Positions 8,046-16,743 of a DNA stretch of 47,169 nt are shown here, piece by piece. This DNA comes from Actinomycetota bacterium. GTDB lineage: Bacteria > Actinomycetota > Actinomycetes > S36-B12. Both the position numbers and the translations under genes were made by a program. Position 1 is the first letter of the stretch; the number at the start of each line of letters is the position of its first letter. The stretch is from assembly GCA_947449945.1 (NCBI GenBank), contig CANFTO010000005.1, positions 1 to 47,169 of the forward strand, read 5' to 3'. The notes below the pieces were generated by a model. The model was not told the DNA's origin and did not search any database. It saw nothing but the letters and a program-made list of their open reading frames with translations.

Positions 8046-9428
8046 GTGTCCGAAATAGAAATTCCTAATCGCAAATACTTTCGCACCCCTGCAACAGCTC
8101 CTGGGCCTTCTGGCCCGCAGATGCTGCCGGCTTTTGGCGCTATTCGCCGTGACCCATTGGCCTATCTGAACAAGATCTGGCGCTCCTATGGCGACGTTGT
8201 GCAGTTCCCGATCCCGACCCCACCAAGTTATTTCGTCAGTCATCCTGATGCAGTCAAGCGAATTCTCGTTGATCGCCCTCGTGATTACAGCAAGGCAACC
8301 ATTCAATACAAAGCGTTGTCACTGGTCACAGGAGATGGCTTGCTCACCGCTGAAAATCCACCTTGGAAAGAACATCGTTTGATGTTGCAGCCGGCCTTTC
8401 ACCCACGCCAGCTTGAGCCATTAGTGGGGCAAGTGGACCAAGGAGCTGCAGCCTTGCTCAAAGAGTGGGAAAGGGCTAGTACAGGAGAAAGCGTCGATAT
8501 AGAGCGAGCGATGCTTCGTGCGGCACTGGAAACCGTTGGTCATGCTCTCTTTAGTCAAGACTTGTCCGGTGATGCCGTAGAGCTCACTGATGCAACCTTG
8601 GATGCGCTTGAAGTTGTGGTTGCCAGGGCTCGTGTACCGATATCACCACCTGCATGGTTCCCGACGCCTGCGAATCGAACCCTCAAGCGAGCCAATGCGA
8701 TTCTTGATGGTGCTGTTGCTCGATTGATTGCTGCACGTCAGCAGGGGAGCGCATCGTCGACGCCAGATGTGTTGGATCTGCTCATCGCAGCTCGTGATTC
8801 TTCGGGTGCGCCATTAAGTGCGAAGGAAATTCGCGACGAGATAGTGACGTTTATTGTTGCCGGGCACGAAACTGTTGCTGCGGCTCTTACATGGTGTTGG
8901 GCACTGCTGGCCGCGTCTCCACAAATCCAGCAACAAGTGCAACTCGAAGTTGATTCGGTATTAACCAGCGAGCATTTGATGCTGAGTGATCTTGCACGGC
9001 TACCCTTCACTCGTGCATGTGTTGATGAGGCTCTTCGCATGTATCCACCGGCTTGGTTGATCACTCGTAAGGCACTTGCTGACGATGAACTGGCAGGGGC
9101 GAAGATTCCAGCGGGTGCGTTAGTCATCATGAGTCCGTGGATCGTGCATCGTCATCCGGATTTTTGGGTTGATCCGGATTCCTTTGTGCCGCAACGTTTT
9201 CTCGATGGGTCAGTCACACGACATGCGTTTATCCCGTTCGGAAATGGCCTGCGCTTGTGTATTGGTCGAGACTTCGCATACGCAGAAGCCGTCGCCCTCG
9301 TCGCTCGAATCGCTTCACGGTTTACCTTGAGCTACCCGGAAGGAAAATCCATCCCGGCTGCGAATCCGAGCGTCACAATGCGACCGATAGGCGGTCTCAA
9401 CCTCCTGGTTGAATCTCGGATTCGTTAA
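8046..9428 (+). CDS. Cytochrome P450
   Basis: Haem-thiolate monooxygenase of 460 residues. The I-helix oxygen-activation motif is AGHET (residues 272-276), the ExxR pair is Glu328/Arg331 in EALRMYPP, and the haem-binding loop FGNGLRLCIG holds the axial Cys405. No reductase or ferredoxin domain is fused and none is encoded nearby, so redox partners come from elsewhere. The GTG start sits 1 bp after the fbiC stop, which implies translational coupling; an earlier in-frame start would lie deep inside fbiC and is rejected. The substrate is unknown. Its 3' end shares a TTAA with the end of the convergent CBS gene. Confidence 0.93.
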   Translation: MSEIEIPNRKYFRTPATAPGPSGPQMLPAFGAIRRDPLAYLNKIWRSYGDVVQFPIPTPPSYFVSHPDAVKRILVDRPRDYSKATIQYKALSLVTGDGLLTAENPPWKEHRLMLQPAFHPRQLEPLVGQVDQGAAALLKEWERASTGESVDIERAMLRAALETVGHALFSQDLSGDAVELTDATLDALEVVVARARVPISPPAWFPTPANRTLKRANAILDGAVARLIAARQQGSASSTPDVLDLLIAARDSSGAPLSAKEIRDEIVTFIVAGHETVAAALTWCWALLAASPQIQQQVQLEVDSVLTSEHLMLSDLARLPFTRACVDEALRMYPPAWLITRKALADDELAGAKIPAGALVIMSPWIVHRHPDFWVDPDSFVPQRFLDGSVTRHAFIPFGNGLRLCIGRDFAYAEAVALVARIASRFTLSYPEGKSIPAANPSVTMRPIGGLNLLVESRIR

Positions 9429-9859
9429 CCCCGATGAGTGATGTAGTTGACGAGAGCAGCACGCTCGCTTTCCAACTGATCAAGGCGGGCTTTCACCAGA
9501 TCGCCAATACTTACGATCCCGCAGAGCTGAAAATCTTCATCGATAATCGGTAGGTGTCTTATGCGTTGAGTCGTCATGATTTCCATTGCATGGTTCACGG
9601 AATCATGCTCAGTCATCATGGTCACCGGCGCACTCATGATCATTGAGACGTGCACTTCATGGATATTGCGCGATCGAGCCAGCGCGTGCGCGACATCGCG
9701 TTCGGTAGCCAGCCCGAGCACCCGTTCTCGATCGTCGGAAACGACTACGGCGCCAATCTGGTTTTCAGATAACACGCTAGCCAGACCAAAAACCGTGGCA
9801 TCTGGATGAATAGTGATGACGTGTGTTCCTTTATGAGCGAGTACCTGTGTCAGTTGCAT
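9425..9859 (-). CDS. CBS-domain pair protein
   Basis: Small cytosolic protein of 144 residues made of two tandem CBS domains (a Bateman module), about residues 5-62 and 72-130. The first ends in VLGLATERDVAHAL and the second in LCGIVSIGDLVKARL, the normal spelling at the end of a CBS repeat. Such stand-alone proteins usually sense adenine nucleotides or related ligands; the partner is not visible. The start ATG is preceded by GGAG at 4 nt spacing. The stop codon overlaps that of the P450 gene by four bases (TTAA). The hisN gene lies upstream on the same strand, 54 bp away. Confidence 0.85.
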   Translation of the reverse strand: MQLTQVLAHKGTHVITIHPDATVFGLASVLSENQIGAVVVSDDRERVLGLATERDVAHALARSRNIHEVHVSMIMSAPVTMMTEHDSVNHAMEIMTTQRIRHLPIIDEDFQLCGIVSIGDLVKARLDQLESERAALVNYITHRG

Positions 9860-9913
9860 GATGCTCCGATCCTCGTAGGGATGAGTTCATGCTTGCGTGT
9901 TGTGGGTTGGTAG

Positions 9914-10702
9914 TCAGGGCTTCAATCGGTCTAGGACCGGTCCGTGAAGAATTCCGTTCGTGGCAACAAGGCAGCCACCCTCGAGAGCTGGCCCACCGTC
10001 GAATGCCGTGGCCTTTCCTCCGGCTTCCGTAATTATTGGAATGAGTGCTGCCATGTCCCAAGCGCCAAGCTCTGGTTCAGCAGATACATCGATTGCGCCT
10101 TCAGCCACCAACATGTGAGACCAAAAATCCCCATAGGCACGTTGACGCCACGTTGTTGAATTCAATCGTTCTAGGCCGATAAGTGCTCCACGTTCTTTCC
10201 AGCCGATTGCATCGGAGTATGAGAAAGATGCGTCTTCAATATTTGCAACAGCACTGACAGAGATCGCCTTTGCGGATGAGCCAAGAGCAGTTGTCCAAGC
10301 GCCATCTCCAGTGGCTGCCCACCACCGCCGTGCTAGTGCAGGCGCGCTCACAACTCCAAGCACAGGGATTGCATCAATAGTTAACGCAATGAGTGTTGAC
10401 CACACAGGTACGCCGCGAACGTAGTTCTTGGTGCCATCGATGGGGTCGATGATCCAGCGGCGAGTGCTTGTTTCAGCAGACGCACCGAACTCCTCGCCGA
10501 GAATGTCGTCGAGTGGTCGTTGCTCAGCGAGGACAGCCCGAAGCGCTTGCTCGGCAGCTCGATCGGCCTCGGTGACTGGGGTCAGATCCGGCTTGCTTTC
10601 AATTGTTAATGAGCTTGATTGGTAATGCTGCATCGTGATCACATCAGCCAGATCGGCCATGCTGAGCGCTAGTTCCAGATCGGCATTCAAAGTCTTCGAC
10701 AC
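9914..10702 (-). CDS. hisN: Histidinol-phosphatase, inositol monophosphatase family
   Basis: Mg-dependent phosphatase, most likely acting on L-histidinol phosphate in histidine synthesis, 262 residues from the chosen GTG. Metal-site motifs are DILGEEFG (acidic pair), DPIDGTKNYVRG, and the C-terminal WDMAALIPIITEAGG. The length and N-terminal helix DLELALSMADLADVIT match actinobacterial HisN rather than SuhB. GTG 10702 is preferred because a TAGATT -10 box ends 7 nt before it; an in-frame TTG nine bases further upstream overlaps that box. A general inositol-phosphatase role cannot be ruled out. Confidence 0.85.
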   Translation of the reverse strand: MSKTLNADLELALSMADLADVITMQHYQSSSLTIESKPDLTPVTEADRAAEQALRAVLAEQRPLDDILGEEFGASAETSTRRWIIDPIDGTKNYVRGVPVWSTLIALTIDAIPVLGVVSAPALARRWWAATGDGAWTTALGSSAKAISVSAVANIEDASFSYSDAIGWKERGALIGLERLNSTTWRQRAYGDFWSHMLVAEGAIDVSAEPELGAWDMAALIPIITEAGGKATAFDGGPALEGGCLVATNGILHGPVLDRLKP

Positions 10703-10709
10703 AAGGTGC

Positions 10710-10715
10710 AATCTA
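10710..10715 (-). promoter_or_regulatory. -10 box of hisN (leaderless)
   Basis: TAGATT on the minus strand, ending 7 nt before GTG 10702. This spacing predicts a transcript that begins at the start codon. Confidence 0.45.
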
Positions 10716-10738
10716 GTCCGTCACGATAAAGGGTCTCG

Positions 10739-10744
10739 TAGGCT
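10739..10744 (+). promoter_or_regulatory. -10 box of the DUF2231 gene
   Basis: TAGGCT, 8 nt before ATG 10753, so the leader would be only one or two bases. The same hexamer is used before oxyR, sigR and sodN. Confidence 0.4.
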
Positions 10745-10752
10745 GCTGAGTT

Positions 10753-11211
10753 ATGTCGCAACTGGTAACTCTCGGTGGTATTCCGCTCCATCCGCTCGTG
10801 GTCCATGCGGTGGTGGTACTTGTGCCACTGACTGCTCTGGGTGCGGTACTGATGGCAGTTATGCCGAAGTTCTCACGACGCTTTGGCCCGCTGGTTGCGC
10901 TTGGCGCGCTCGTGAGCATTGGAAGTGCGGTTCTCGCGAAGGAAGCCGGCGAGCAACTCGCGCGAGTCAAGCCAGTAACGGCCGATCATCTGCGGTGGGG
11001 AGATCAGGCTCCCTTGTGGGTGGGCCTTTTCGGTTTGGTGGTCATCGTGTTTTGGTTCTTTGATCGCGGTATTCCAGCGAATCGACCACGCCCTTTGTGG
11101 CTGCGAATTTTGGCAATTGTTGTGGTGCTGCTGTCACTTGTTGCAACTGTGTTTGTTCTAGGAGCGGGTCACAGTGGCGCCGAGGCAGTATGGGCAGCCT
11201 TGATCAAGTAA
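10753..11211 (+). CDS. DUF2231 membrane protein
   Basis: Integral membrane protein of 152 residues with four hydrophobic segments (about residues 15-37, 45-62, 85-104 and 117-137). The N-terminal motif GGIPLHPLVVHAVVVLVPL and the C-terminal GHSGAEAVW are hallmarks of the DUF2231 family, whose histidines have been suggested to bind metal or haem; the function is not established. It is monocistronic and convergent with rsgA (12 bp between stops). ATG 10753 starts directly at the family motif. Confidence 0.8.
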   Translation: MSQLVTLGGIPLHPLVVHAVVVLVPLTALGAVLMAVMPKFSRRFGPLVALGALVSIGSAVLAKEAGEQLARVKPVTADHLRWGDQAPLWVGLFGLVVIVFWFFDRGIPANRPRPLWLRILAIVVVLLSLVATVFVLGAGHSGAEAVWAALIK

Positions 11212-11223
11212 GAAATGCACCGC

Positions 11224-12264
11224 TCACTGTTGCGCAGGCAGAGCCTCTTCACTAATGGGTTGAGTTGGCTGAGCAAGCAGGCGTCGTAGTGAAAGTAAGC
11301 GCTCGCGAATCTGCACGGGTTGGGTTTCAATCCATATGTTTAATCCGCAATCTGGTTCGTCATGCGAGCATGAACGAGGGCAGTGCTCAATGCCTGCTTC
11401 TAATTCAGGAAACGCATGAATCATTTGTTCTGCTTTGACATGGGCAAGACCAAAGGAACGAATGCCTGGCGTATCAATGATCCAACCCCCAGTTGGGAGC
11501 TCAAGTGCGACTGCGCTTGTTGAGGTGTGACGACCTTTGCCTGTTACAACATTGACGTGACCGGTGCTGCGCACTGACCCAGGCACAATCGCATTGACCA
11601 ATGTTGATTTACCCACGCCAGAGTGGCCAAGCACCACTGTGACTTGATTGCGTAGGGCTTCAAGCAGCTCTGTTGGTGGAACCCGATTGTTGATGGTGAA
11701 TACCGGGAGATCGAGTGGCCCATACATCGCCAGCAATGCATCGGCACTTGCAAGGTCAGTTTTGGTTATCACCAGCATGGGTTGGATGCCTTCATCGAAT
11801 GCAGCGACCAGGGCACGATCAATTAACCCGTACGAAGGTTCAGGATCCGCAGTTGCCGTGACGATTGCGAGTTGGTTCGCATTCGAAACCACGATGCGTT
11901 CGACTGGATCAACGTCGTCAGCTGTGCGACGAAGGGTTGAGGTGCGTTCTTTGCGACGAACGATGCGAGCGAGATCGTCGGTGCCAGAAGTATCTGCGCC
12001 AGTGAGGTCAACAAGATCGCCGACCACAATGCCTTTTCGGCCAAGTTCACGCGCTTTAATCGCATAAATCTGTTTGCCGTTTGCTCGTTCACTTTCGGTA
12101 TCAAGTGCAACTGTGAAGCGTCCGCGATCAACAGCGATGACCATGCCGCCTTCAGCGTCAGTGTGAGCTGGCCGGTCTTTGGTGCGAGGGCGTGACTTCG
12201 TGCGACTTGGACGAATGCGAACATCGTCTTCATCCCAGCGCTCATGGGTTTTCTTACTGGTCAC
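11224..12264 (-). CDS. rsgA: Small-subunit ribosome biogenesis GTPase RsgA
   Basis: Circularly permuted GTPase that helps mature the 30S subunit, 346 residues. After an Arg/Lys-rich N-terminus and an OB-fold-like part ([13 protein letters not shown]), the GTPase motifs occur in permuted order: G4 ITKTDL, then G1 GHSGVGKST, then G3 DTPGI. A C-terminal zinc knuckle ([13 protein letters not shown]) follows. The GTG start overlaps the aroA stop in a GTGA, so the two are translationally coupled and aroA is the upstream gene. Both strands' neighbours and the motif order leave little doubt. Confidence 0.95.
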   Translation of the reverse strand: MTSKKTHERWDEDDVRIRPSRTKSRPRTKDRPAHTDAEGGMVIAVDRGRFTVALDTESERANGKQIYAIKARELGRKGIVVGDLVDLTGADTSGTDDLARIVRRKERTSTLRRTADDVDPVERIVVSNANQLAIVTATADPEPSYGLIDRALVAAFDEGIQPMLVITKTDLASADALLAMYGPLDLPVFTINNRVPPTELLEALRNQVTVVLGHSGVGKSTLVNAIVPGSVRSTGHVNVVTGKGRHTSTSAVALELPTGGWIIDTPGIRSFGLAHVKAEQMIHAFPELEAGIEHCPRSCSHDEPDCGLNIWIETQPVQIRERLLSLRRLLAQPTQPISEEALPAQQ

Positions 12265-13565
12265 GGATTTGTTGATCCAGCAACAAGTGATTCCCAGCGA
12301 GCAGCAAAGCCGGGCAAGGTTTTAGACGTGGTGTCGATGTTCTCTACTTCGACACCAGAAACTCTTAGGCCAATCACTGCACCAGCGGTCGCCATGCGGT
12401 GATCGTGGTAGGTCGAGAAGTTTCCTGCGTGCAACATGCTTGGACGCACAATGATGCCGTCGTCAGTTTCGGTTGCATCGCCACCTAGATGATTAATCTC
12501 GTGCACGAGTGCGGCTAAACGATCTGTTTCGTGGCCTCGCAGATGGCCAATGCCTCTAAAGCGCGATTCCGTGGCGGCCAGGCTGGCAATTGCGGCCAAG
12601 GTCGGCGTGAGTTCGCCGACATCGCGAAGATCGGCATCAATTCCGCGAATGTCGCCGTGCATTGCACATGTCAGCCCATGTGAATCTAATGAAATTGATG
12701 CACCCATTGCGGCAAGGAGATCACGCAGGGCGTCGCCAGCTTGAGTGGTATGTGATGGCCAATCAGGAATGGTGACTTCGCCAGCGGTGACCATCGCTGC
12801 GGCAAGGAATGGAGCTGCATTTGAAAGATCAGGTTCAATGGTGCGGTCAACGGGCGAAATGCGTTGCGGTGAAACGTGCCAGGTCGCTGCATCTGGTGTG
12901 TTGACGACAACTCCGTGCTCCGCGAGCATCGCTATCGTCATATCGATGTGGGGCTGACTTGGCACTGGGGCACCAACATGGCGAATAGTTAATCCATTGG
13001 TAAATCGCGCAGCTGTCAGCAGGAGAGCGGAAACAAATTGGCTTGATGCAGATGCATCAATGATGATCTCTCCGCCATCCACTGCGCCGGTGCCGTGAAC
13101 AGTGAATGGCAAGGTCTTCTCGCCATCAACCGCCACTCCCAAGGCTCGCAATGCATCAAGGGTGGTGGCCATTGGGCGCACACGAGCGCCTTCATCACCA
13201 TCAAACGCGATATCGCCTACGGCAAGCGCGGCGACGGGTGGCACAAAGCGCATCACCGTGCCGGCCAGGCCAACATCGATGGATGCAGGTCCAAGCAATG
13301 GTCCTGGAGCGACGTTGACGTTGACGTTGCCAACAGAGGATGAGTCGCTAACCTGGAGATTAATCCCAAGGTTGCGCAGGGCGCCGGCCATGAGTCGGGT
13401 GTCTCGGGCATCAAGTGCTTGATAGATGGTGCTGGCACCATCCGCCAGCGCGGCAAGAATGAGAGCACGATTCGTTGCTGATTTCGATCCCGGGACCCGC
13501 ACGGTGGCATGAATAGGTTCTAGGGCTCTCGGGGCAGCCCAATGCGCTTGCGGTGAAGGTGACAT
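12261..13565 (-). CDS. aroA: 3-phosphoshikimate 1-carboxyvinyltransferase (EPSP synthase)
   Basis: Joins shikimate-3-phosphate and phosphoenolpyruvate in the shikimate pathway, cytosolic, 434 residues from ATG 13565. Family marks are the first motif [17 protein letters not shown], the second [22 protein letters not shown], and the C-terminal [10 protein letters not shown] and YHDHRMA segments. ATG 13565 is favoured because a TACCCT -10 box ends 7 nt upstream. ATG 13586 gives seven more residues and would overlap the divergent SRAP start codon in a CATG. A still longer open frame antisense to the SRAP gene has no family similarity. It is the first gene of aroA-rsgA. Confidence 0.95.
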   Translation of the reverse strand: MSPSPQAHWAAPRALEPIHATVRVPGSKSATNRALILAALADGASTIYQALDARDTRLMAGALRNLGINLQVSDSSSVGNVNVNVAPGPLLGPASIDVGLAGTVMRFVPPVAALAVGDIAFDGDEGARVRPMATTLDALRALGVAVDGEKTLPFTVHGTGAVDGGEIIIDASASSQFVSALLLTAARFTNGLTIRHVGAPVPSQPHIDMTIAMLAEHGVVVNTPDAATWHVSPQRISPVDRTIEPDLSNAAPFLAAAMVTAGEVTIPDWPSHTTQAGDALRDLLAAMGASISLDSHGLTCAMHGDIRGIDADLRDVGELTPTLAAIASLAATESRFRGIGHLRGHETDRLAALVHEINHLGGDATETDDGIIVRPSMLHAGNFSTYHDHRMATAGAVIGLRVSGVEVENIDTTSKTLPGFAARWESLVAGSTNP

Positions 13566-13572
13566 CAACGCA

Positions 13573-13578
13573 AGGGTA
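13573..13578 (-). promoter_or_regulatory. -10 box of aroA (leaderless)
   Basis: TACCCT on the minus strand, ending 7 nt before ATG 13565. It lies in the 19 bp between the divergent aroA and SRAP starts, so the rest of the aroA promoter must lie within the SRAP coding region. Confidence 0.45.
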
Positions 13579-13584
13579 GTGCTC

Positions 13585-14289
13585 ATGTGTGGTCGGTATG
13601 TAGCAGCGCAGGACCCAGCGGCATTGGTCGCGGAATTTGAGGCCGTGGCGGTGCCCGAGCAACTCTTGGAGCCCGATTTCAACGTGGCACCAAGTAAGCC
13701 GGTGTACATCGTGGTCGATAAGCGGGTGGCCGATGAGCCCCCAGTGCGCTCGCTCGAGGTAGCTACGTGGGGCTTGGTGCCTTCTTGGGCGAAAGACACA
13801 TCCATCGCAGCCAAACTCACCAATGCCAGATCCGAGACCGTGGCTGAGAAGCCCTCCTTTCGTAAAGCCTTTGCCTCCCAGCGTTGCCTGGTTCCCGCTG
13901 ATGGCTATTACGAGTGGTACGCCGCTCAGGCAACCACGGTCTCGGGGCGTCCTGCCAAGTTGCCGTTTTATATACATGCCCTTGATACCAGCACCCTGGC
14001 CATGGCAGGGCTCTATGAGTGGTGGAAGCGACCTGACGGAACCTGGTTGCTTACCTGCTGCGTACTGACCACGGCTGCCAATGACGACCTCATGCGTATC
14101 CATGACCGGATGCCAGTGATGGTGCCCAAGGATCGATGGAACTGGTGGCTTGATGGTCGATCGAAGGTAGAGGTCGAGCCACTGCTGGATCCCGCGCTCG
14201 TGCCGCTGGAGGCGTATCCGGTTTCCATTGCCGTGAACAATGCTCGAAATAACGGACCGCAGCTGCGGGAGCCTAAAGAAGCTCACTAG
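13585..14289 (+). CDS. SRAP (HMCES/YedK) abasic-site DNA-protein crosslinking protein
   Basis: Protein of 234 residues that, in characterised relatives, traps abasic sites in single-stranded DNA through Cys2. The start is certain because Met is followed directly by the catalytic Cys (MCGRY). Other conserved positions are Asn33 (NVAPS), Glu110 (YYEW) and His173 (IHDRMPV). AAGGG at 13572-13576 is a plausible ribosome site. The gene is divergent from aroA with only 19 bp between starts, and its stop codon abuts the SigR-type promoter of sigR. Similar aroA/SRAP/sigH neighbours exist in mycobacteria. Confidence 0.93.
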   Translation: MCGRYVAAQDPAALVAEFEAVAVPEQLLEPDFNVAPSKPVYIVVDKRVADEPPVRSLEVATWGLVPSWAKDTSIAAKLTNARSETVAEKPSFRKAFASQRCLVPADGYYEWYAAQATTVSGRPAKLPFYIHALDTSTLAMAGLYEWWKRPDGTWLLTCCVLTTAANDDLMRIHDRMPVMVPKDRWNWWLDGRSKVEVEPLLDPALVPLEAYPVSIAVNNARNNGPQLREPKEAH

Positions 14290-14315
14290 GGAATATCCCT
14301 GAGTCGTGATGTGTT
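14290..14315 (+). promoter_or_regulatory. SigR/SigH-type promoter in front of sigR
   Basis: GGAAT at 14290-14294 and GTT at 14313-14315 are separated by exactly 18 bp, matching the known SigR/SigH consensus GGAAT-N18-GTT. Transcription would start near 14322-14325, close to an in-frame GTG at 14325 and ATG at 14337. This predicts autoregulation of sigR. Confidence 0.7.
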
Positions 14316-14367
14316 TGAACTGACGTGATTCACACCATGAACGTCATCGCTCTGGACCCCAGTGTCG

Positions 14368-14373
14368 TAGGCT
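14368..14373 (+). promoter_or_regulatory. Second -10 box of sigR
   Basis: TAGGCT, 8 nt before ATG 14382, resembles the housekeeping -10 boxes of this window. It would give a short transcript encoding the core SigR protein. Confidence 0.4.
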
Positions 14374-14381
14374 CATCGGTG

Positions 14382-14963
14382 ATGTCAACAGAAACCAAAG
14401 AAGCTACCGCGGAGCGCTTTGAGCGCGATGTCGCGCCGTTCTTTGATTCGCTGTATGGGGCTGCCTTGCGTATGACTCGCAACCCGACAGATGCAGAAGA
14501 TCTTGTTCAAGAAGCAACGTTGAAAGCTTTTGCCGCCTTTGATTCATTTAGCGAAGGCACGAATCTCAAAGCATGGTTGTTCCGCATTCTGACGAATACC
14601 TACATCAATCAGTACCGCAAGAAGCAGCGTGCGCCATTACAAACAAGTGCTGACGAACTGACTGACAGCCAGCTCAATGATGTTGGTGAGCATCTTGGAA
14701 TGCGTTCGGCCGAAGCTGAAGCGATGGCTCGTCTGGCCGACGGTGAAATTGTCGATGCATTGGCTGCGCTTCCCGAAGATTTCAGAATGGCCGTGTATCT
14801 CGTTGATGTTGAAGGCTTTTCGTATAAAGAAGCAGCAGAGATCATGGAAACGCCAGTTGGCACAGTGATGTCACGCTTGAGTCGCGGCCGCAAGCAATTG
14901 CGCGAACTACTTCGGGATTACGCTGCTGAGCGCGGCTTCATCGCATCGGAGGTGAAGTCATGA
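14382..14963 (+). CDS. sigR: ECF sigma factor SigR/SigH (thiol-oxidative stress)
   Basis: Alternative sigma factor of the ECF12 group, 193 residues from ATG 14382. Region 2 contains [20 protein letters not shown] and [12 protein letters not shown]; region 4 contains [24 protein letters not shown] and [11 protein letters not shown]. It directs thioredoxin, protease and thiol genes in relatives when its anti-sigma factor is oxidised. In-frame starts at 14325 (GTG) and 14337 (ATG) would add 19 or 15 residues, and the GGAAT-N18-GTT promoter lies just upstream of them. The stop overlaps the rsrA start in an ATGA. Confidence 0.93.
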   Translation: MSTETKEATAERFERDVAPFFDSLYGAALRMTRNPTDAEDLVQEATLKAFAAFDSFSEGTNLKAWLFRILTNTYINQYRKKQRAPLQTSADELTDSQLNDVGEHLGMRSAEAEAMARLADGEIVDALAALPEDFRMAVYLVDVEGFSYKEAAEIMETPVGTVMSRLSRGRKQLRELLRDYAAERGFIASEVKS

Positions 14964-15217
14964 GTTGCGGCAATCATCACGATGTTCCTTGCGTGCAAAT
15001 TCATTCCTGGATGTGGATCTATCTCGACAATGAACTTGAGCAAGATAGTGCACATTTAGTTGGACATCACCTTGAAGAATGCCCACCATGTGCCGATCAG
15101 TTCACCGCTGAGCGCATCATTCAAACCAGGATTCGTCAGTGCAGCGAAACGGTGCAGACACCCGAGGGTCTGCGCACGAGAATCTTCACTCAGATCCAGC
15201 AAACCATCACCGAGTAG
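14960..15217 (+). CDS. rsrA: Zinc anti-sigma factor RsrA (ZAS family)
   Basis: Redox-sensitive anti-sigma factor of 85 residues that holds SigR inactive until disulfide formation expels zinc. Cys3, Cys11, His37, Cys41 and Cys44 are present at the same residue numbers as in Streptomyces coelicolor RsrA, with the H-x3-C-x2-C signature HLEECPPC region. The start overlaps the sigR stop (ATGA), giving equal coupled synthesis. No transmembrane segment is present, so it acts in the cytosol. The exact match of ligand positions makes the assignment firm. Confidence 0.92.
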   Translation: MSCGNHHDVPCVQIHSWMWIYLDNELEQDSAHLVGHHLEECPPCADQFTAERIIQTRIRQCSETVQTPEGLRTRIFTQIQQTITE

Positions 15218-15281
15218 TGATTCGGCGATAACACGTCCCGGGTCACTGCGCTGGATACGGGATTCAGTGCTTTTTACCCCG

Positions 15282-15287
15282 TACTCT
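15282..15287 (+). promoter_or_regulatory. -10 box of pdtaS (leaderless)
   Basis: TACTCT ends 7 nt before GTG 15295. It supports this GTG as the start of the kinase gene. Confidence 0.45.
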
Positions 15288-15294
15288 CAATTCT

Positions 15295-16734
15295 GTGGGA
15301 ACCATTGTCGAACTCGCGCAAGAGCGCACCGACCTTCAGCCAGAAGAAATTGACCGTCTGCTGCGAGTAATCGAAGCGTGGAATCTGATTGCAGATCTTT
15401 CGTTAAGCGATCTCGTGCTGTGGCTTCCAACCTGGAATGACGGCGGTGTCATCGCTGCCGCACTTGTGCGGCCTACGACTGCCTCCACAACAGTGGAAGA
15501 AGACCTTGTTGGTCGCTTTGTTCCCAAAGGCAAGCTGCCGGAAATTGATCAAGCGCTGCATTTTGGGCGTCCGGTAGGCAACGCATTCCCGATTCGTTCG
15601 TCCAGTGAATCAGACGGGCGAGTGATTGGCATCGTGGTGCGGTCGACCTCGGAAACTTCACGTGTTGCCGGTCACCTTGAAGAGGTGTATCTCAGCGTTG
15701 CTGAAGATCTTCTTCATATGTTGGTGGCTGGTGGTTTTCCGCCACCTGAGTTTGTTGGTGAACGTGGTGATGCGCCGCGAGTTGGCGACGGACTTGTGCG
15801 CCTTGATAGCGAAGGCATCGTTACGTATGCCAGCCCTAATGCCATGAGTGTGTTGCGTCGGCTTGGCCTAGCAACCGAACTCATCGGCGCAGATCTGGGC
15901 TCACTTCTTGTTCGTTTGTCTCATCGACATGGACCAATGGATCACAACGTTGCGCTTATTGCCGGAGGCAAAGTCGCGGGCCAGGTTGAAGTTGAAAATG
16001 CTCGTGCAGTGGCATTCGTGCATGGAATTCCACTAGTTGCACCGGGTCGTGAACAAGGCGCACTGATCTTGATTCGCGATGTGACGGATGTGCGTCGCCG
16101 TGAGCGTGCCCTTATTTCGGCAGATGCAACGATTCGCGAGATTCACCATCGTGTCAAGAACAACCTTCAAACAGTGGCTGCGCTATTGCGCATGCAAGCA
16201 CGCCGCGCGGAAAGTGATGAAACGCGAATTGCCTTAGGTGAAGCTGAACTACGTGTTGCGGCTATCGCAGTGGTGCACGAAACCTTGGCTCGCCAGGTTG
16301 ATGAAACAGTTGATTTTGACGAAGTAGCGGATCGGATCATCGCTCTGGTGCGTGATCTGGCTCCAGCGCTTGGTGGTGAAGGTGAACATCGCATTGAACG
16401 CGTAGGTGCTGTAGGCATGTTGGGTGCAGAGGTTGCCACACCACTTGCGATGTGCGTTTCTGAGCTTTTGCAGAATGCTGTCGAACATGCACACGCCAGC
16501 GTGATTGAACTCAATCTCACACGCACTGATAGCTCGGTTGTCATTGCAGTCGTCGACAACGGTGCGGGGATTGACGCAGAAGTGCTCGCTGATCCAGCGA
16601 ACTCAGGTGGGTTGGGCTTGCAGATCGTGTATTCCCTGGTGACCGGGGAACTCCAGGGCAGCGTGAACCTGCTCAATGATCAGGGCTTAATCGTGACCAT
16701 CACCGTTCCGGTGAGTTCAGGGATTGCGTTGTAA
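15295..16734 (+). CDS. pdtaS: Two-component sensor histidine kinase PdtaS
   Basis: Soluble sensor kinase of 479 residues. Domain order: an N-terminal GAF-like domain (about 1-150), a PAS domain (about 160-270, with GLVRLDSEGIVTYASPNA), a HisKA_2 dimerisation/phosphoacceptor region (REIHHRVKNNLQTVAALL, His284/His285) and an HATPase (N box ELLQNAVEHA, G boxes DNGAGI and GGLGLQIV). Order and motif spelling match M. tuberculosis PdtaS, which phosphorylates the RNA-binding antiterminator PdtaR. No pdtaR homologue is in the window. No membrane segment is seen. The whiB1 neighbour is shared with mycobacteria. Confidence 0.93.
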   Translation: MGTIVELAQERTDLQPEEIDRLLRVIEAWNLIADLSLSDLVLWLPTWNDGGVIAAALVRPTTASTTVEEDLVGRFVPKGKLPEIDQALHFGRPVGNAFPIRSSSESDGRVIGIVVRSTSETSRVAGHLEEVYLSVAEDLLHMLVAGGFPPPEFVGERGDAPRVGDGLVRLDSEGIVTYASPNAMSVLRRLGLATELIGADLGSLLVRLSHRHGPMDHNVALIAGGKVAGQVEVENARAVAFVHGIPLVAPGREQGALILIRDVTDVRRRERALISADATIREIHHRVKNNLQTVAALLRMQARRAESDETRIALGEAELRVAAIAVVHETLARQVDETVDFDEVADRIIALVRDLAPALGGEGEHRIERVGAVGMLGAEVATPLAMCVSELLQNAVEHAHASVIELNLTRTDSSVVIAVVDNGAGIDAEVLADPANSGGLGLQIVYSLVTGELQGSVNLLNDQGLIVTITVPVSSGIAL

Positions 16735-16743
16735 CGAACCTGG

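Noticed and set aside
13586-13823. Upstream extension of the aroA frame antisense to SRAP
   Set aside because: EPSP synthase similarity starts after 13565 and a good -10 box lies there; the extra part is the shadow of the SRAP gene.
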